Part shown: positions 12,434 to 25,210 of the stretch, piece after piece
How positions within the stretch are numbered: position 1 is the first letter of the stretch
Layout: each line of letters starts with the position of its first letter
Notes under the pieces: model-generated
What the model saw: only the letters and a program-made list of their open reading frames with translations
The model's database searches: none
Told to the model about the DNA's origin: nothing
Assembly: GCA_019914995.1 (NCBI GenBank)
Contig: CM034130.1
Coordinates: 7,068,001 to 7,132,000 of the forward strand
DNA length: 64,000 bases
Source: Acanthochlamys bracteata
Lineage: Eukaryota; Streptophyta; Magnoliopsida; Pandanales; Velloziaceae
Direction: 5' to 3'
Position numbers and translations under genes: made by a program

Positions 12434-12648
12434 GTGTGTTCTTTTCATCCAAAAAATTATTTTTTTTATTTTTAACAACTTATTTTTAAATACAAAATAA
12501 CACAAAAACTCACTTTTAATTTATTTTTAGTTACAAAAAAATATAATTATTTAATTTACTTTCAATAATATTATTTTTAATAATTCAGTTTTAAAAACTT
12601 ATTTTTAAAAAACTTATTTCAAAGTCAAAAGAACTTTGAAAATGCACC
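12434..12648. mobile_element. palindromic MITE-like element, family C
   Basis: The left end is GGTGTGTTCTTTTCATCC and the right end, read on the other strand, is GGTGCATTTTCAAAG, so the termini are inverted. The same cap and AT-rich body (AATTACTTTT/ATTATTTTTAA) recur at 57976-58170. It has no coding capacity. Confidence 0.5.
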
Positions 12649-15591
12649 GATGAGAATGCAGATGTAAGCGTGTAAGTATTAACACGTACATATTTTTTTC
12701 CTGAATATAATGTTATGGATATGTGTATGAATGAATGAAGGTGATAAAAGAAGGGAAGAACCGGTGTGCGGTTACTTGGGATTTGTCACGTCGGAGAAGT
12801 GTGGTGAGTAGGTAGTTATACGTTATAACTAATAATTAGCAAGGATTTCATCCTTCCAATAATTTTTCAATAAAAATTTGTGTAAAATTTTTTTTGTCAA
12901 TGGATTCTCTCCCAAGTCCATGTTTAATCATATTCTTGTATCTTTTATTAAAACTGCTTCTAGCCTTCTACAGCACATCAATCAACATACATATAATAAG
13001 CATGTGGTAATCTATAGGTTAGTCAAGCAGTTCTTGATAAAAATTGCGAAGGTTATTAATTGCAGTACTTCTTGTTTCCGTCCCAAATGGTTTAATTGTA
13101 GGGATTATGCGTGCAGGTTTTGTTTTGTTTGTATAAACACAAATAGTAGTGTGCATATATATACATACATAAAAAAAAATCGAAACAAAATCACATTCAC
13201 ATAATAGCATATTTATTGATATGTCAAATTCTGAATGATAGTTATTCAATTAAAAAAAATCATAATGCTGTGTTTATTCTCGATAGGGCCGTATTATTTT
13301 CTTTTAAATCTTGACTATTAGAATTTGATGCGTCGTAAATATACTTTTATGCGGATTTTTAATCCATACTTATACATATGTTATTATAAATGTATCATAT
13401 GAATAGGTAGCTAGGTTGGTAGGTATTTTCATGTATTAATACTTGAAAAGAAAGCAGTTTATTTTCAATAATTAATCATACATATATCTATATGTAACTT
13501 ACCAGTATACACATAAGGGCAAAAACTTCATTACGAGCTTATACAATAATGAATACAAAGAAGTACATGACCTACAGAATGACTTAATAATTTCTGGACT
13601 ACACAATATTATTTATTGAGAAGTTATAATTAAATATGTAAGGATTTTCAAAATAAGATCAAAGATGACATGATCAGTTTATAGAAACTCCTAGAACATG
13701 GCAATCCAAAGCCGGCCATACGCATTTTGATCTTTATTTCAACCTTTAATCTTATTAATATCAGAAGAAAAGAACAAGATATTTCTTGCAAATTGTAAAC
13801 ATTGTGACAGGTGGTAGTTGGTGGTTGGTAAACACATGACAAGAGCTTATAAACTACCATTGTTTTTACTTTCTTCTTTCTATTATGAATCATTCATGTG
13901 TTTGCTTTATCTTTTCTTAGTCTAATTCATAGAACTCGTCATTGTTTCACAATGCTCATCAATGGACGGCTATAATAAAAAGTAGAACGATGTGCTTGGC
14001 CTTCTAGAAGATCAACCCAACCCTCATATTATAAATACCCTTATAACTTTCTCCATTGACTCTTTTCTCAACAATAAAAAGGAAGAAGAAGAATTTGACT
14101 GTGATTACACAGGCATGAATCCAACTATTTCTTTCAAATTGTAATCTTCTCAATGAAGTTTGGTGATTTTTTTTTCTCATTCTGGTGAAGTGGTCTGTTT
14201 CCAACAAGCTTCTACTTATATCCCTCTGCTTCCCCAAACCTTTCATCAGAACTATCCAACAAGTAATCCTACACAACTCTTACGCAGCTCCGACTGAGTA
14301 CAACTGCTTACGATATTATTATTCACGACTACTTCATACCTAACTCTATTAAAAGATAAACACTGCGTATCACATTATTTGGAATCAATGACCTTATGCA
14401 AGACTTGATCATGTGGATTTTCCTTTACTGCAGACAGGAAACCATCTCTTTCCAAAATAGTAATCTTTTTCCAATAAAGGCTTTGTGGATGAATGTGCCT
14501 GATCACTTATTAATGGAAGCATATCTTCTTTTACAGAAGAACAAATGCAATAGTTTGCATAGGCCTAACTCCTTTATACCTACCACAATATACTCTATAT
14601 CATACTATCACTCTTTCTCTCTCCTTCACACAACTTTATTATGATATAATAACTTTTGCTTTGTTTGCACTAGCATCATGTGATGCTTTTGTGACTACTT
14701 ATCTTTGTTTTGTGACTTTTGTCCTTGTTTTTATGCAGAAGTTTGGTGGAACTTAGGGGATGAGACAAACATATATAATAGTAAAGTTTGGTTGTTCATG
14801 GATCGAACAAGCAGTAACAGTATTATGTGGCACCAATGCCCTCCTGAAACACATGGAACTTGCCAACTTTCTGATGCCATCTCCTTAAATTAACCACTTG
14901 TACCTAAAAGCTTAGGTTCACCAACTCACATGCTGAAGAATCAAAATCTCTTTTCCTATTATTAATAATCACAGAGATACCTTTCACTGTTGTCTTTTTG
15001 AAGAAAATAAGTGTCTTTAGAAAATTCTCAAATGCTTAAAGCAAATATATTCAGAGTAGCGAAAGAGAGAGTTAATAATGCTATAGAAACTATGCGAAGA
15101 TTCTAACATACCTAATAAGGCTTCTGTAGCATTTCAATGACTACTTCTGCAAGCCTGAACATTCTTAGTTTTGCTGACATCTTCAACACGTCCAATGCCA
15201 CAAAGTTCCATCTGCAAGCAGAACTATCAGAAGTTATACTCAAAATGCCACTTACCAACACCAAACAAGTCAAAACTTATAGGCTGACGTACAGATGAAT
15301 TGCACAACTAGGATAATGTAGGCTGATGTCTCTCATAACCTATGCAAAAGAGGTTGGCGGTATAGACATTAAGATAGTGAAGAAACAACCACAATTTATC
15401 AAAATTACCAGGCAGGCAACATTATGGTTTGCCTTGCTGATCTTCCTTTACATAAAGAGGTCTTGCAAAAACAACCGAACAAGTATGGCAGCAGCTAGCT
15501 ACAGTCGCTCTGTTAATAAAGATTTACAAAATAGTTTGACAAAATTAACTACCTCCTACAATGTTATTGCTGAGTTCAGGCAGTTTGTATC
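12649..15591. other. intergenic spacer; probable 3' region of the methylthiotransferase gene at its right end
   Basis: I recognise no gene here. Short open frames (for example 13648-13893, 14004-14276, 14396-14644) have no recognisable homology. On the minus strand about 15120-15215 is bounded by acceptor-like TTGCAG and donor-like GTATGTT signals, so it may be an untranslated or alternative 3' exon of the gene that ends at 15592. Confidence 0.3.
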
Positions 15592-18500
15592 CTAGAATAT
15601 GAAAATCAACAAAGCAACAACAGTTGAAAAGCTCAGAAGTATCCCACATAGTAGTATCCGGTCAAAAGTAGCTGACCAAACGCCTAATAATTCTTTCTTC
15701 TGGATCAGTTCAGCTTCATATGCACGAGCATCACTGAAACCCTGAGCTTCCTGCTTCCTTTTTCTTCTCATCAACAGTGACGGCTTTGATCCAAAAAACA
15801 CATTGGTTTTTGAGTTCTTAGTGCTGCTGCGGTCCAAACTAATGCCAGCAGAAGCTTCTTGGTTCTCCAGATTAGTAGCTTGTCCTTTGCAATCTTCCAT
15901 ACAAGAACAGGGTTCCACATCTTTACAACATATCGGTTGATCACATGAAGCAGAAGTCTTTCCAGAAGATTCTTGAATAGGGTTTCCACGAAGAACTTTA
16001 TCTTCTTTAATGGGTGAACTGATCATTTCACCAAAAACAGACCACCTACCAATGGATGTGATTTTCACCTCTACTGATGTACCAAGCATGCTCTCAGGAG
16101 CAATCACAAGCACCTGGATATATCCTTTCGTGTGGCCAACCTAAACATCAATTAGACAAAAATCAACCTACAGTACTGAGACTTGCAAGTAATGACACCA
16201 TTCTAGACACAAAGATTAAAAACCATAAAATAAATAAAATTAAAAAGCTGCGTGTTAATATAATACAAAATAATTTAAAAAGCACGTGAATGATAGCTAA
16301 AGATACATGAAAAGGAAACCAACCAAATGAACTCCATCAGTAGCAATTTCAGTTATCCATATTCTCTCAGTTAGGCCTCTCATTCCTTCGTATGGAAAAA
16401 ATGATTCAAACAAGGAAGTTAAATCCCGACTCCTCTTCTTTACTATTGTGCTGGGAACTTTCTTCATTCTTGCAGCAGGAGTGCCTGTACAAATACCAAT
16501 ACTGGATAACTTGAAAAGATTTGCAAGGACAAACATGAAATATAAAGGAGCTTCTACTTTGGCAAAAAAGTATCTGCAAATCAAAGGTGCATTCAGCTCA
16601 TAAATAGTTTGATATAATAGATGCAATCAACTATGTCCATCTAGCATTTCCCTTAGAGCTATTCATTAATAGATCATTGAGAAAAATCTTATAAGTTATT
16701 AAATAACATAAATGACAGGTAAAATGAACGAAACTATTATCCACACAGTAAACACCAGATAACATCACTAACTAGTAGCTGTCTCAGAACATTTAGCAGT
16801 ACCAAGGAAACTTCCTGACCTATGCAATAAGGAAAATAAGCAGTCTCTAGAGAGATGATTAGAAGGCTATACCAAACCAATCATGAACATACCAGGTCTG
16901 GGATAAAACTGCGAGATATGAACTTGGGGAAACTGGTATTCCTTAATTAAGCTCTTCGTTTCATCAAAATCTTCATCAGTTTCACCTGAAGACAAAGGGT
17001 TAAGATGTCAATCCTTTCTTTGGTATTTTTTGACATCAGAATCATATATGCAGCAGCTAAACCACAGTAGCATGCAATCCTTTAAGTCATATAAAGAATA
17101 TAGAAATTCGAAAAAAAGCAATAACAGCCAGAAGCATCACATTGCGACTAAAATCTAGAATGTCACCAAGGAGAAAAGTGGAGTCAACATGGTAGCAATA
17201 AAGGGTAGGAAAAGAATGGTTTAACTCACCAGGGAAGCCACAGATTATATCAGTGGCAATCTGCATGCCAGGAACAAGTTTAATCAGCTTGTCCACAACA
17301 GTCCTAAATTCACTGACAGTATACTCACGATTCATTGCCTGTCAAAGGATGATGATAATTCATCAGCAAAGAAACGTAAAGAGAAATCTAATGGTCCTAT
17401 AGTTATAGTTGCAGTCTAAACTGGTGGATTTAAGAAATGACATAATGGATTAAAAAAATAAAGAAGCTTACATGTATTCTCATTAAGTATCATGAAAATT
17501 CAGGAAGTATATCAGAAAAATGTTAGTAAAACTTACAGTTAGAACAAAATCACTTCCAGACTGAACAGGTACATGCAGAAAGGAGTATACACAAGGATGA
17601 CGCAATACTTCGGCTATTTCTTCCAAATGCTCCAGAATGAAAGGCGGATTTGTCATGCCTATCCGAAGCATGGTACTTCTGTCAGTAGGAAGCTCTTTCA
17701 CAAGGGCGTTAAGCAAAGTGGGAAGGTTCGTTCCAATGTCCCGACCTGCATATAAAACGAAATAAGGTGAAAGCAATCATGAGTAACTATTAACTGCAAA
17801 CAATCCACCAGTGAATAAAGCAAGAACAATTGACTTAAATTCCATAAGAAATTTTTTTGAAGTTAATGCAATTTGTATAAAGAACCTGTAGGAGCTTCAT
17901 TAAGGAGATGACCTGCTATGAACTAATCAAGGGGATTCCACAGACTATGATAACTACAGACAATAAAGTTCAGTGAACTGGACATGGTTTTACAGAAAGC
18001 ACCTATGAAGTTTATAATTCCAACTAACAACTAACTTTAAGAGTAAACATCTCCCTAATTTCTCAAAATAAAACAAGTGTTAAAATAAAAAAAAAACCTC
18101 TTCAAATTTAAAAGCCAAACCAGAGCATAACATAGATGGATAAAATTACCATAGGCACCAGTATCTTCACTGCTCAACCATATTTCCCTCACGCCTTCAG
18201 ATATCACAGTTCTCACGCGTTCAACCTACATCAGCTGTAAATAAATTTCCCATTTCTCATCAAAATGCATATATCAATAAAAACAAACTTACTAGACTGT
18301 CCACTGTGTAGCTCCCAAGATGTCCACGGGCATGTTTTGTCTTGCAATATGTGCAAGCTCCCAAACATCCAACATTAATTGGAAGAATTTCAATGAATTT
18401 GTTCTTCCTCACCTAGTATGGAAGCAAGCCAGAAAACATAAGTCTCTAGCCTTTTTACAGCAGTTTACAACTCACATGCCTCTTTAAGTTAAAACACCTT

Positions 18501-19822
18501 TGGAAGGTCAAGTGCAGGCAATGTGTTCCGATTTAAAAGCCGCACCTCGTGGCCCTTCAAAGTCTCTTCTACAACTTCCACTACACGGTCTATTTGTTGA
18601 ACACCAATGATACTAACTCCTTCAAGCTCCTTCAAATTTTTGCTTCCCTGAGGCACACATCCGGCAACCACCATCGGCTTTTTGGCATTTTTACATTTTG
18701 ATATAATGGTTTCCATAGCAGATTGACTAGGATTCTTCACTGTACAACTACATTTCAAATATGTGGCAAATGGAATTAGATGGAATAATCATGGATTGAT
18801 GCCACATACTGTTAAGACCTAACTGACAACTGTTAGTAGACATAATTAGGATCCGCTACAATGATCAAGATCATTATCTCTAAAATCAGGTTCTCTCAAC
18901 TGTTGCAAATCATTTTACAATACATAAGAGTATCCAGACAGAATAAGGCTCTAAAAGAAGCATTCTTCTCATGAGACAATCAAATTGTTGGAGAAGTAAA
19001 GCATGTGGCTTAAACAAAAGCACAAGCTAATCATCGAGTAAAAATGAATTTGCCTAAAACTAAAAGAAATATACAGAAAATGGAACTTACGTATTGATAA
19101 GCCACAAATCAGCACTGTCTGGGCTATCACTCACTCCATACCCAAATGCTGCAAGCTGCCCAGCCATGTATTCACTGTCACTCTGCAATCAAACACAGAC
19201 CAAAGAGCTCAGAACTGTCACAATGCAACAATGCATTATTCAGCTGCTACTTTCAGAAGTTGAGCAATCGATACAACGAAATTTATGAGCAATCACATTT
19301 AGTTTAATGATAACCGTAAACACCCACGGGGCAGCACACTAAATCACATGAAAGCAATTACACAAACACCTAGTGTGGGTCCTAACCAAGAAGACAAATT
19401 TTCAATCTGCATCATCTACTAGGCAGCAGAGTAGCTTGCACTACTCAAAGCCACTGATAATACAACAGAAAAATTCGTTAAAAACTCAACAAAAAAAACC
19501 TAGAAAACGCGAAAATAACTTACTTGATTATGAGAGCACCCAAACGTCTTCAAGTATATAGTCTGCCCATAACCCACCCAAAGAAAAACAGAATCACAAT
19601 AATTTCGCAGAAGCAACAATCTTTAAGAAAATAATGAGCAACAATATCGGTTAAATCAACTTTTACCTGAGTGCCGGGGATATACGGCGAAGCAGAAGAC
19701 TTGATGTTCTTATCATTCTTGTTATTCTTGGATTTAGGTTTAAAGCTGACGGCGGTGGAGGAGAGAGGGATACGAAATCCCGGCGGAACTCCGCCGCTCA
19801 CTACATCTTCGATATCTTCCAT
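15592..19822 (-). CDS. CDKAL1-type tRNA threonylcarbamoyladenosine methylthiotransferase
   Basis: Eleven exons on the minus strand: 19667-19822, 19524-19562, 19091-19182, 18498-18747, 18293-18412, 18150-18225, 17537-17745, 17230-17338, 16893-16985, 16324-16484, 15592-16140. They join in frame into 617 residues. The enzyme is a radical-SAM protein that adds a methylthio group to t6A37 of tRNAs reading ANN codons. The N-terminal MTTase domain has its three cluster cysteines at C61 (KTFGCSHN), C97 (INTCTVK) and C126 (AGCVPQG). The radical-SAM CxxxCxxC is C195/C199/C202 ([16 protein letters not shown]). A TRAM-like RNA-binding region follows around residues 390-470. The last ~20 residues are a hydrophobic segment, matching the ER tail anchor of animal CDKAL1. 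From memory the orthologue is Arabidopsis At1g72090. Every catalytic cysteine is present. The upstream flank carries site II (TGGGCY) elements, common on translation-related genes. Confidence 0.95.
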
Positions 19823-19899
19823 CACCGCCGCCGCTGCTAACTCTCCGGCCGCCGGAGTGTTTAGCGAAATTGAAAATGTATTGAATTAAAACCTGGAAG

Positions 19900-20010
19900 A
19901 GTAGCCCATCTATTCAATCAAAGTAATTGGGCCAATCTTACTTGGGCTGGTAATCCTTCTCATACCAATACATATTTCATAGTACATCAAATTAGAGATT
20001 TAGCCCATGA
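19900..20010 (-). promoter_or_regulatory. site II (TGGGCY) cluster upstream of the methylthiotransferase
   Basis: GCCCAT at about 19903 and 20003 read as ATGGGC on the minus strand, and TTGGGCC and TTGGGCT lie near 19927 and 19942. They fall 80-190 bases upstream of the minus-strand start codon at 19822. Clusters of TGGGCY are known TCP-factor sites in promoters of plant translation and organelle genes. Function here is inferred from motif and position. Confidence 0.5.
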
Positions 20011-20511
20011 ATGCCACTTTTTAATCTTGTCCTTGTTATTCTTCTGCTTAATACTTCAAGAATCAGTAAGCTTTGGTTTCAATTTCAATAAATATAGTTG
20101 GTAGTTCAAAGGCAGCGAAGTTCTTCATTAAAATTACAATGGCCAACTCAAGAACTATTCTTCTTCTTGGTGTTCTTATTGTATGTTGTTGTTGTTCTTC
20201 TAATCAATCAAACCATTGCTCTCTCTTCTCTTCTTTATTCAGACAGAAAAAAATTCCCGTAACTCTGCCGCGATCTTCGCATCTTGATGATGCTAGGCAC
20301 ACAACAGCAATTGTTCTTTTAGTTGCAAATTTCTTTTTAATTTCTTGTAATCTATATTATAATTTCTGTATGCTTTCATTAGTATTTAACGTTGCTTGAC
20401 AAGTATGTGCCACATTATGTCTGCTCTTCAATTACTCTGCTAAAATTCCACAAAACAAGCCCGTTGATTGATTTGCATAAAAAGTAACACATTGATATAG
20501 TTTCAGAGTAA
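20011..20511. other. spacer with an unassigned signal-peptide-like open frame
   Basis: A plus-strand frame from ATG 20139 to 20399 starts MANSRTILLLGVLIVCCCC, so it opens with a hydrophobic, secretion-like N-terminus. The rest resembles nothing I know and has a second hydrophobic run that looks like translated AT-rich DNA. It could be the first exon of a small secreted protein, or chance. Confidence 0.2.
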
Positions 20512-20780
20512 GTGAGCGTTTAGGATTGCTTACGAAATGAAGTTTTTATAAAATAAAAATATTTTTTGTCTTTTTTGAAAAAATAAATATTATTTTTTTT
20601 ACTTCAAAAAAAAATAAAAATATGTAATAAAAAGATCTCACTTTTTAAAATTTTTCTAATTTTTTAAATTTTTAAATAAATTTTTTATATACTTATAAAA
20701 TATATATTAAAAAATATAAAATGAAGAAAAATTAAAAAAAATTGATAAGCTGCTTATAAAACGGAGAACCAAACGTCCCC
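20512..20780. mobile_element. MITE (TAA target duplication), family A
   Basis: A 269-bp element starts GTGAGCGTTTAGGATTGC and ends CCAAACGTCCCC. It is flanked by TAAG at 20509-20512 and TAAG at 20781-20784, so the duplication is TAA with a shared G. The core contains the ATAAAAAGATCTCAC block common to family A. It has no open frame and is a typical non-autonomous Tourist/Harbinger-like copy. Confidence 0.65.
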
Positions 20781-21204
20781 TAAGATCATACCAAAAATTT
20801 CAAGAAACAAACAAATTCAGATTCATAAAAGAAAAGAACCACTCGCTGTGGTTCTGACAAAAATGGAAAGTTGAAGCAGGACTGGCGCCACCCAACGGAA
20901 AATTATTAACGTTAAACAACAGCAGTGACAGTAACAGTAACAGGAATCCAATGAAAACAGAACAAAAAAAGAAAGAAATAAAGACCAACAGTGAATCAAT
21001 CATGAATTATGTTCAAATGCATTCGTTCAACTTCTTTCATCTATAAAAATTTTCTTAGTTTGCGAGACCTCTGTAGAGTTGGAGTTCTAACGTGACACTC
21101 TGGTTCTGATTTCTGAACCTCACTCTCTCTTTTTTCTTTCCCTAAATCGACCCTTCAATTTATAATATCTTTTCTTCCCTCTGAGCAAACACCAAACCTT
21201 CAAT

Positions 21205-21230
21205 TCTCTCTCTCTCTCTCTCTCTCTCTA
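21205..21230. repeat. (CT)n microsatellite
   Basis: About 12 CT dinucleotides lie 45 bases upstream of the patellin pseudogene start, in what was probably its 5' UTR. CT tracts are common in plant leaders. Confidence 0.85.
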
Positions 21231-21273
21231 TTTCTTGTCTTTCTAATTTCTGACATTAACGGCAGTAAAGACC

Positions 21274-22260
21274 ATGGCGCCGGTACCTGCAGAAGAACAC
21301 AATGAAACTATCAAGCAAGCTCATGAAGAAGACGACTTGAAGAAAACTCTCACCATTGCTGGTGATCAAACGGTTTCTGCTGCACCATCTCCTTCATTCA
21401 AAGAATAAAGCAATCTTATTGCTGATCTTTCCGAATCGAAGATGAAAGCTCTTGATGAATTGAAAAGCTTATAAAAGCTGCTGTTGCAATAATGAGTTCA
21501 ACTCTGTTGTTGCTTCTTCTTTTCGTTCTACAGCAAAGGCAGCTATGGAGAAGAATGAGAAACCAAACGCTCCGTCGCCGCCGGCTTCTGAAGAGAAGAT
21601 CGAAGACGATGTCGAGAAAACTGTTGAAGCTGTACCGGATTCTGTTGTTTCCAAGCAAGAGGATAACAACAATGTTGCTGCAGGAGCAAGTGAAGCCGAA
21701 ACGAATACTGCAGCTACTGCTGATCAGAAGCAAGAAGAAATCTTAATCTGGGGCGTTCCGTTTACCAGCGACGAAAGGAGCAATACCGTTCTGTTGAATT
21801 CCTCCGTGCTCGAGATTTTAAAGCTAATGAAAGAATGCGAATTATCAAGAACTCTGATTTATGGCGTAAGGAGTTCGATATCGAATCACTGATCGAACAA
21901 GATCTTGATCTTCCTGAGATGAACAGGGTTGTGTTCATGCATGGCAAAGATAAAAGAGAAACACCCTGATATCTACAACGTGTTCGGTGAGTTTCAAGAA
22001 ACAGATTTGCTTGGTAAAGCGTTCGGTGATGAAGAGAACTGTAGTAGATTTTTCAAATGGAGGACTCAATTTCTGAAGAAGGGGATTCGAAAGCTTCTTT
22101 ATTTTTCTCCTGGTGGAGTTTCATCAATGGAGCAAGTTACTGCTGATGAAAACTCTCGGTTCGCGCCTAGCGCGAACTCCGACAAGCTACTGAGCAGGCT
22201 TTTGCTCTGCTGCAAAATAATTACTCTGAATTTGTTGCCAAATTCGATAAATTTGAAATA
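21274..22260 (+). pseudogene. patellin (SEC14 / GOLD-domain lipid-binding protein) pseudogene, exon-1 fragment
   Basis: Patellins are plant phosphoinositide-binding membrane-traffic proteins: an acidic N-terminus, then CRAL-TRIO (SEC14) and GOLD domains. Recognisable pieces appear in order. They are MAPVPAEEHNETIKQAHEED, then (after a stop) ADLSES..KALDELKSL, a long acidic tract, EEILIWGVPF..DERSNTVLL, FLRARDFKANE, LWRKEFDIESLIEQDLDLPE, VFMHGKDK, IYNVFGEFQETDLLGKAFGD, FSPGGVSSMEQV, and ATEQAFALLQNNYSEFVAK. They lie in different frames. Disablements include TAA at 21406-21408 (Glu to stop in a KEES context) and single-base shifts near 21470-21500, 21797, 21950 and 22165. Homology ends about where the first intron of patellin genes lies. 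CRAL-TRIO core and GOLD are absent. There is no poly-A scar, so a decayed local copy is likelier than a retrocopy. Confidence 0.9.
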
Positions 22261-22921
22261 AATTAAAAATAAATTCGATAATTTGAAAATACAGAAAATA
22301 AATTGAACTCAATTTTACGCAATAAAGTGAACTTTTGTAGGGTTGAAACACACTCCACCATAATTTTCTTTTCATTATCAATGTTTGCCCAAATTTTATG
22401 ATGAATTATTTTTGACCTTACAATTTACTTCTTTATACTAAAAAATTATTTTCAATTTACATTCAATTATACAACGAAACGCAGTAAATTATTTTTAGCA
22501 TACTATTTTACAGAAAATAAGAAAATTAAACTAAATTTAATAAACTATTTATAATAACTCGATAACAATAACTTATTTATCAATAACTCATTTTAGCACA
22601 AAATAACACACACTTTTAGAATTTATTTATTTTCCCATATTATAGGGGGCCTACAATTGCTAAACGGCTCATACGAGGCCGTTATCGCGAATGTATGTTC
22701 CCAGTTGTTCCAGAGACAAAAAAGAACAGAAGCTCGACGCGTGTGACAACAGATGTCAAGACGAGACACGCTCCTTCCTTCTTTGCGCCACCTAGCCTCG
22801 CCTTCTTTTCGTACGGAGACTCATCTAAAGCTTCTTAGGCCATCCATGATTACTACAGAACTTTCAAATCTGATAAGTCTATTTGTTTCTGTTTTTCTGA
22901 ATCAACTAAGCAAATCAAAAC
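22261..22921. other. AT-rich spacer and promoter region of the LEA/TMEM205 gene
   Basis: The first ~380 bases are AT-rich with no gene. Near 22735-22775, CGACGCGTGTGAC and GACACGCTCC resemble, in opposite orientations, the ABA coupling element CE3 (ACGCGTGTC). This would fit a seed/stress-expressed LEA-type gene starting at 22922. The match is by eye only. Confidence 0.35.
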
Positions 22922-24462
22922 ATGATCAACGCGATTTCAATTCTGTGTCTTCTTTCTTCCCTCGCTGCCGCCGGAATCTTCTCTCCGCCGCCGGCGAAAC
23001 CACAAGAAGGCCAACGTGTTATAGTTGTCGAGTACGAACGTACCGGGATCCCTCAAGAAAACCTACCGACTGCAAAACGAATCCTTGAAGAAGCCAAAGA
23101 TAAGTTCCATGAAGCTGCTTCTCATCTTCCCAACGTGGGTCAAGGCATTTCAACACCAGGACCCAGTCAGGGAGATAAAATAGTTGCTGAAGAATATGGG
23201 GAAGGAGATCAAACTCAGAACGAACACCACAGATCAGCGAAAGATTTGATCTGTGATGCTTATGGCAGGTGCTGGCAAAGGATTTCTGGGTTGGTTGGTA
23301 AAGGTGCGGAGAAATCTGAAGAGAAAATGAAACAAGCTGAAGAATCTATTGATGAAAGCCAAGCTGGAGTTAGAGATGCTTCCGGAAACATTCCCAACGC
23401 TGCAGAAACAGCTGCTGATAAAGTTGAAGAAACAAGCCATGCTTCTACGGAGAAAGGAAAATCTGCTAGAGGTAGAGTCATGGATAAAGCTAGAAACATT
23501 GTTAACAGAGCTCGGCACACCGCCGATAAGGCAGAAGGGAAAGGTGAAGCTACAGTAGACCACGTTAAGCACACTGGCGACGCTGCTGTAGAGAAGGTGA
23601 AGGAAACCGGGGAAACTGTAGAAGAGAAGGTTCAAGAAACAGGTGAAGCAATGAAGAGAAACTTGTCAGACATAGCGAGGCGTGCAAAGGAAGTAGCCGT
23701 CGATGCGGCGGCCTATGTCGGAGCGCCGGAGACGGCAAGGGCGACGGCGGCGGTGTTGCATTTGTTGGGCTTCGCTGTAGCATACGGTGCGGCGATCTGG
23801 GTCACGTTCTTTTCTAGCCACGTGTTAGCTCATGCTTTGCCACGTCAGCAATTTGGAATCGTTCAGAGCAAGCTTTATCCTGTTTATTTTCGAGTTATGG
23901 TGTACGGGCTTGTTGCTGCTTTTGTGGGCCATTATTGGGCCGAGAATAGAGGGCCTACTGCAGAGAGGGTCCAAGGTTACAATCTCTTGGCTTCACTTGC
24001 TCTTGTTCTGGCTAACATGGTGTTGTTGGAACCCAGAGCTACTCAGGTATGTATTGCTAGCTCTTTGTTTGATTTTATGCTATGCAATACATAGTGAGAA
24101 ATTCGTTGCCTCAGCGTTAACGTGGTTTTGCTCATGGAAAATATCTGAATGGACAGGTTATGTTTGAGAGAATGAAAATGGAGAAGGAAGAAGGGAGAGG
24201 AAGAGACGTTGCAGATGTAGTAGCAGATCCAGTGGCGACTGCGCTAAAAGACACAGCAGTAATGCCGCCGGAAGCTTACGGTGTTACCGGAAAGACTACC
24301 AGCACGACTGCGGCAGTGTTAACAAAGAGCAAGATCGTGGAGCTGAACAAAAAACTGAAGACACTCAACAGCTACTCTTCGTTCCTGAACGTGCTCACTC
24401 TGATGGGTCTTTCATGGCACTTATTACACTTAGCCAGAAGCTTGACAACGAATAACCCCTGA
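22922..24462 (+). CDS. LEA-like protein fused to a TMEM205 / DUF4149 membrane domain
   Basis: Two exons (22922-24046 and 24157-24462) encode 476 residues. A signal-peptide-like start (MINAISILCLLSSLAAAG) is followed by about 240 hydrophilic residues rich in Lys, Glu, Ala and Thr. These form LEA-4-style amphipathic repeats (KVEETSHASTEKGKSARGRV, AVEKVKETGETVEEKVQETG). Residues ~265-380 carry the TMEM205-like domain with several hydrophobic helices (AVLHLLGFAVAYGAAIWVTF, VMVYGLVAAFVGHYWAENRG, YNLLASLALVLANMVLLEPR). The second exon continues VMFERMKMEKEEGRG and ends with a last hydrophobic stretch before SLTTNNP. From memory, the same fusion exists in Arabidopsis At1g72100, the direct neighbour of the methylthiotransferase gene as here. 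Likely secretory-pathway membrane location, with a dehydration-related LEA part; no biochemical role is established that I know of. Confidence 0.9.
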
Positions 24463-25210
24463 GATGTGTTCAGTGACAGTACTGCATGTGTAGTCTAACA
24501 TGAAACCTTTATCTAGGTTTGTTCAAAACTAGGATGCAAAGTTTTCTACGAAGATGGTAACTACTGAATTAGATTGTTGCAGCTTCTGTTCCTCTCTTGC
24601 AAATTGATCTATTGGCACTGCATAGTTGATTAGTTATGGTGCTCTATATTTGCCCAACAGAATCGTGTACTCCGCACTTGATGATCGATGCATGTCCACT
24701 ACTGATGGGCGTGACCGTGCCGCAATAGTATTCAGACGATGTAATAATATTGTAAAATATTTAAAAGTTTTATAAAATATTATAAAAATTTACTGTAAAT
24801 TATAAAATTAAAATTAAAATTAAAATGAAATGGACTTAAAAAGTAATTCTAAACACCACCTCAATCTATTCTAATGCGATAGAAAGTGAGCTAAGTGCCC
24901 GCAGTATTTACGGGGGCCTTTCTAAAAGAAGCTTGTTTAAATTTAAATAAAATGAAAAAATACGGGAAGGCAGCTGCATTCAAATTTGTTGTCCCCTCAA
25001 TTCATGTGCTGTCTCTAAAAAGAATCATATAAACTCTTTGTTTTTTTCGTATCTCGATCTCCGTCGACATGGACGAACCTTAACAACACCAACCAAACTA
25101 CTCCCGCTATATAACTGATCTTCAGATCTCAGCTATGTTTTCTTCTTCTACAACTCTCTCTCAAATTTCTGGTCTCTTTAGCAGCAGCAGCGGAGTGGAG
25201 TTGTTTAGCA
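24463..25210. other. intergenic spacer, 3' flank of LEA gene to MLO promoter
   Basis: The first ~200 bases are likely LEA 3' UTR. An AT-rich block near 24740-24830 resembles MITE core sequence but has no clear ends. The pyrimidine-rich stretch 25120-25200 is probably the MLO 5' UTR. I see nothing else. Confidence 0.35.

Noticed and set aside
23234..23783. Several long antisense and out-of-frame open frames inside the LEA-like gene
   Set aside because: They are shadows of the repetitive, GC-richer LEA coding sequence; the plus-strand frame with signal peptide and membrane domain is the real one.
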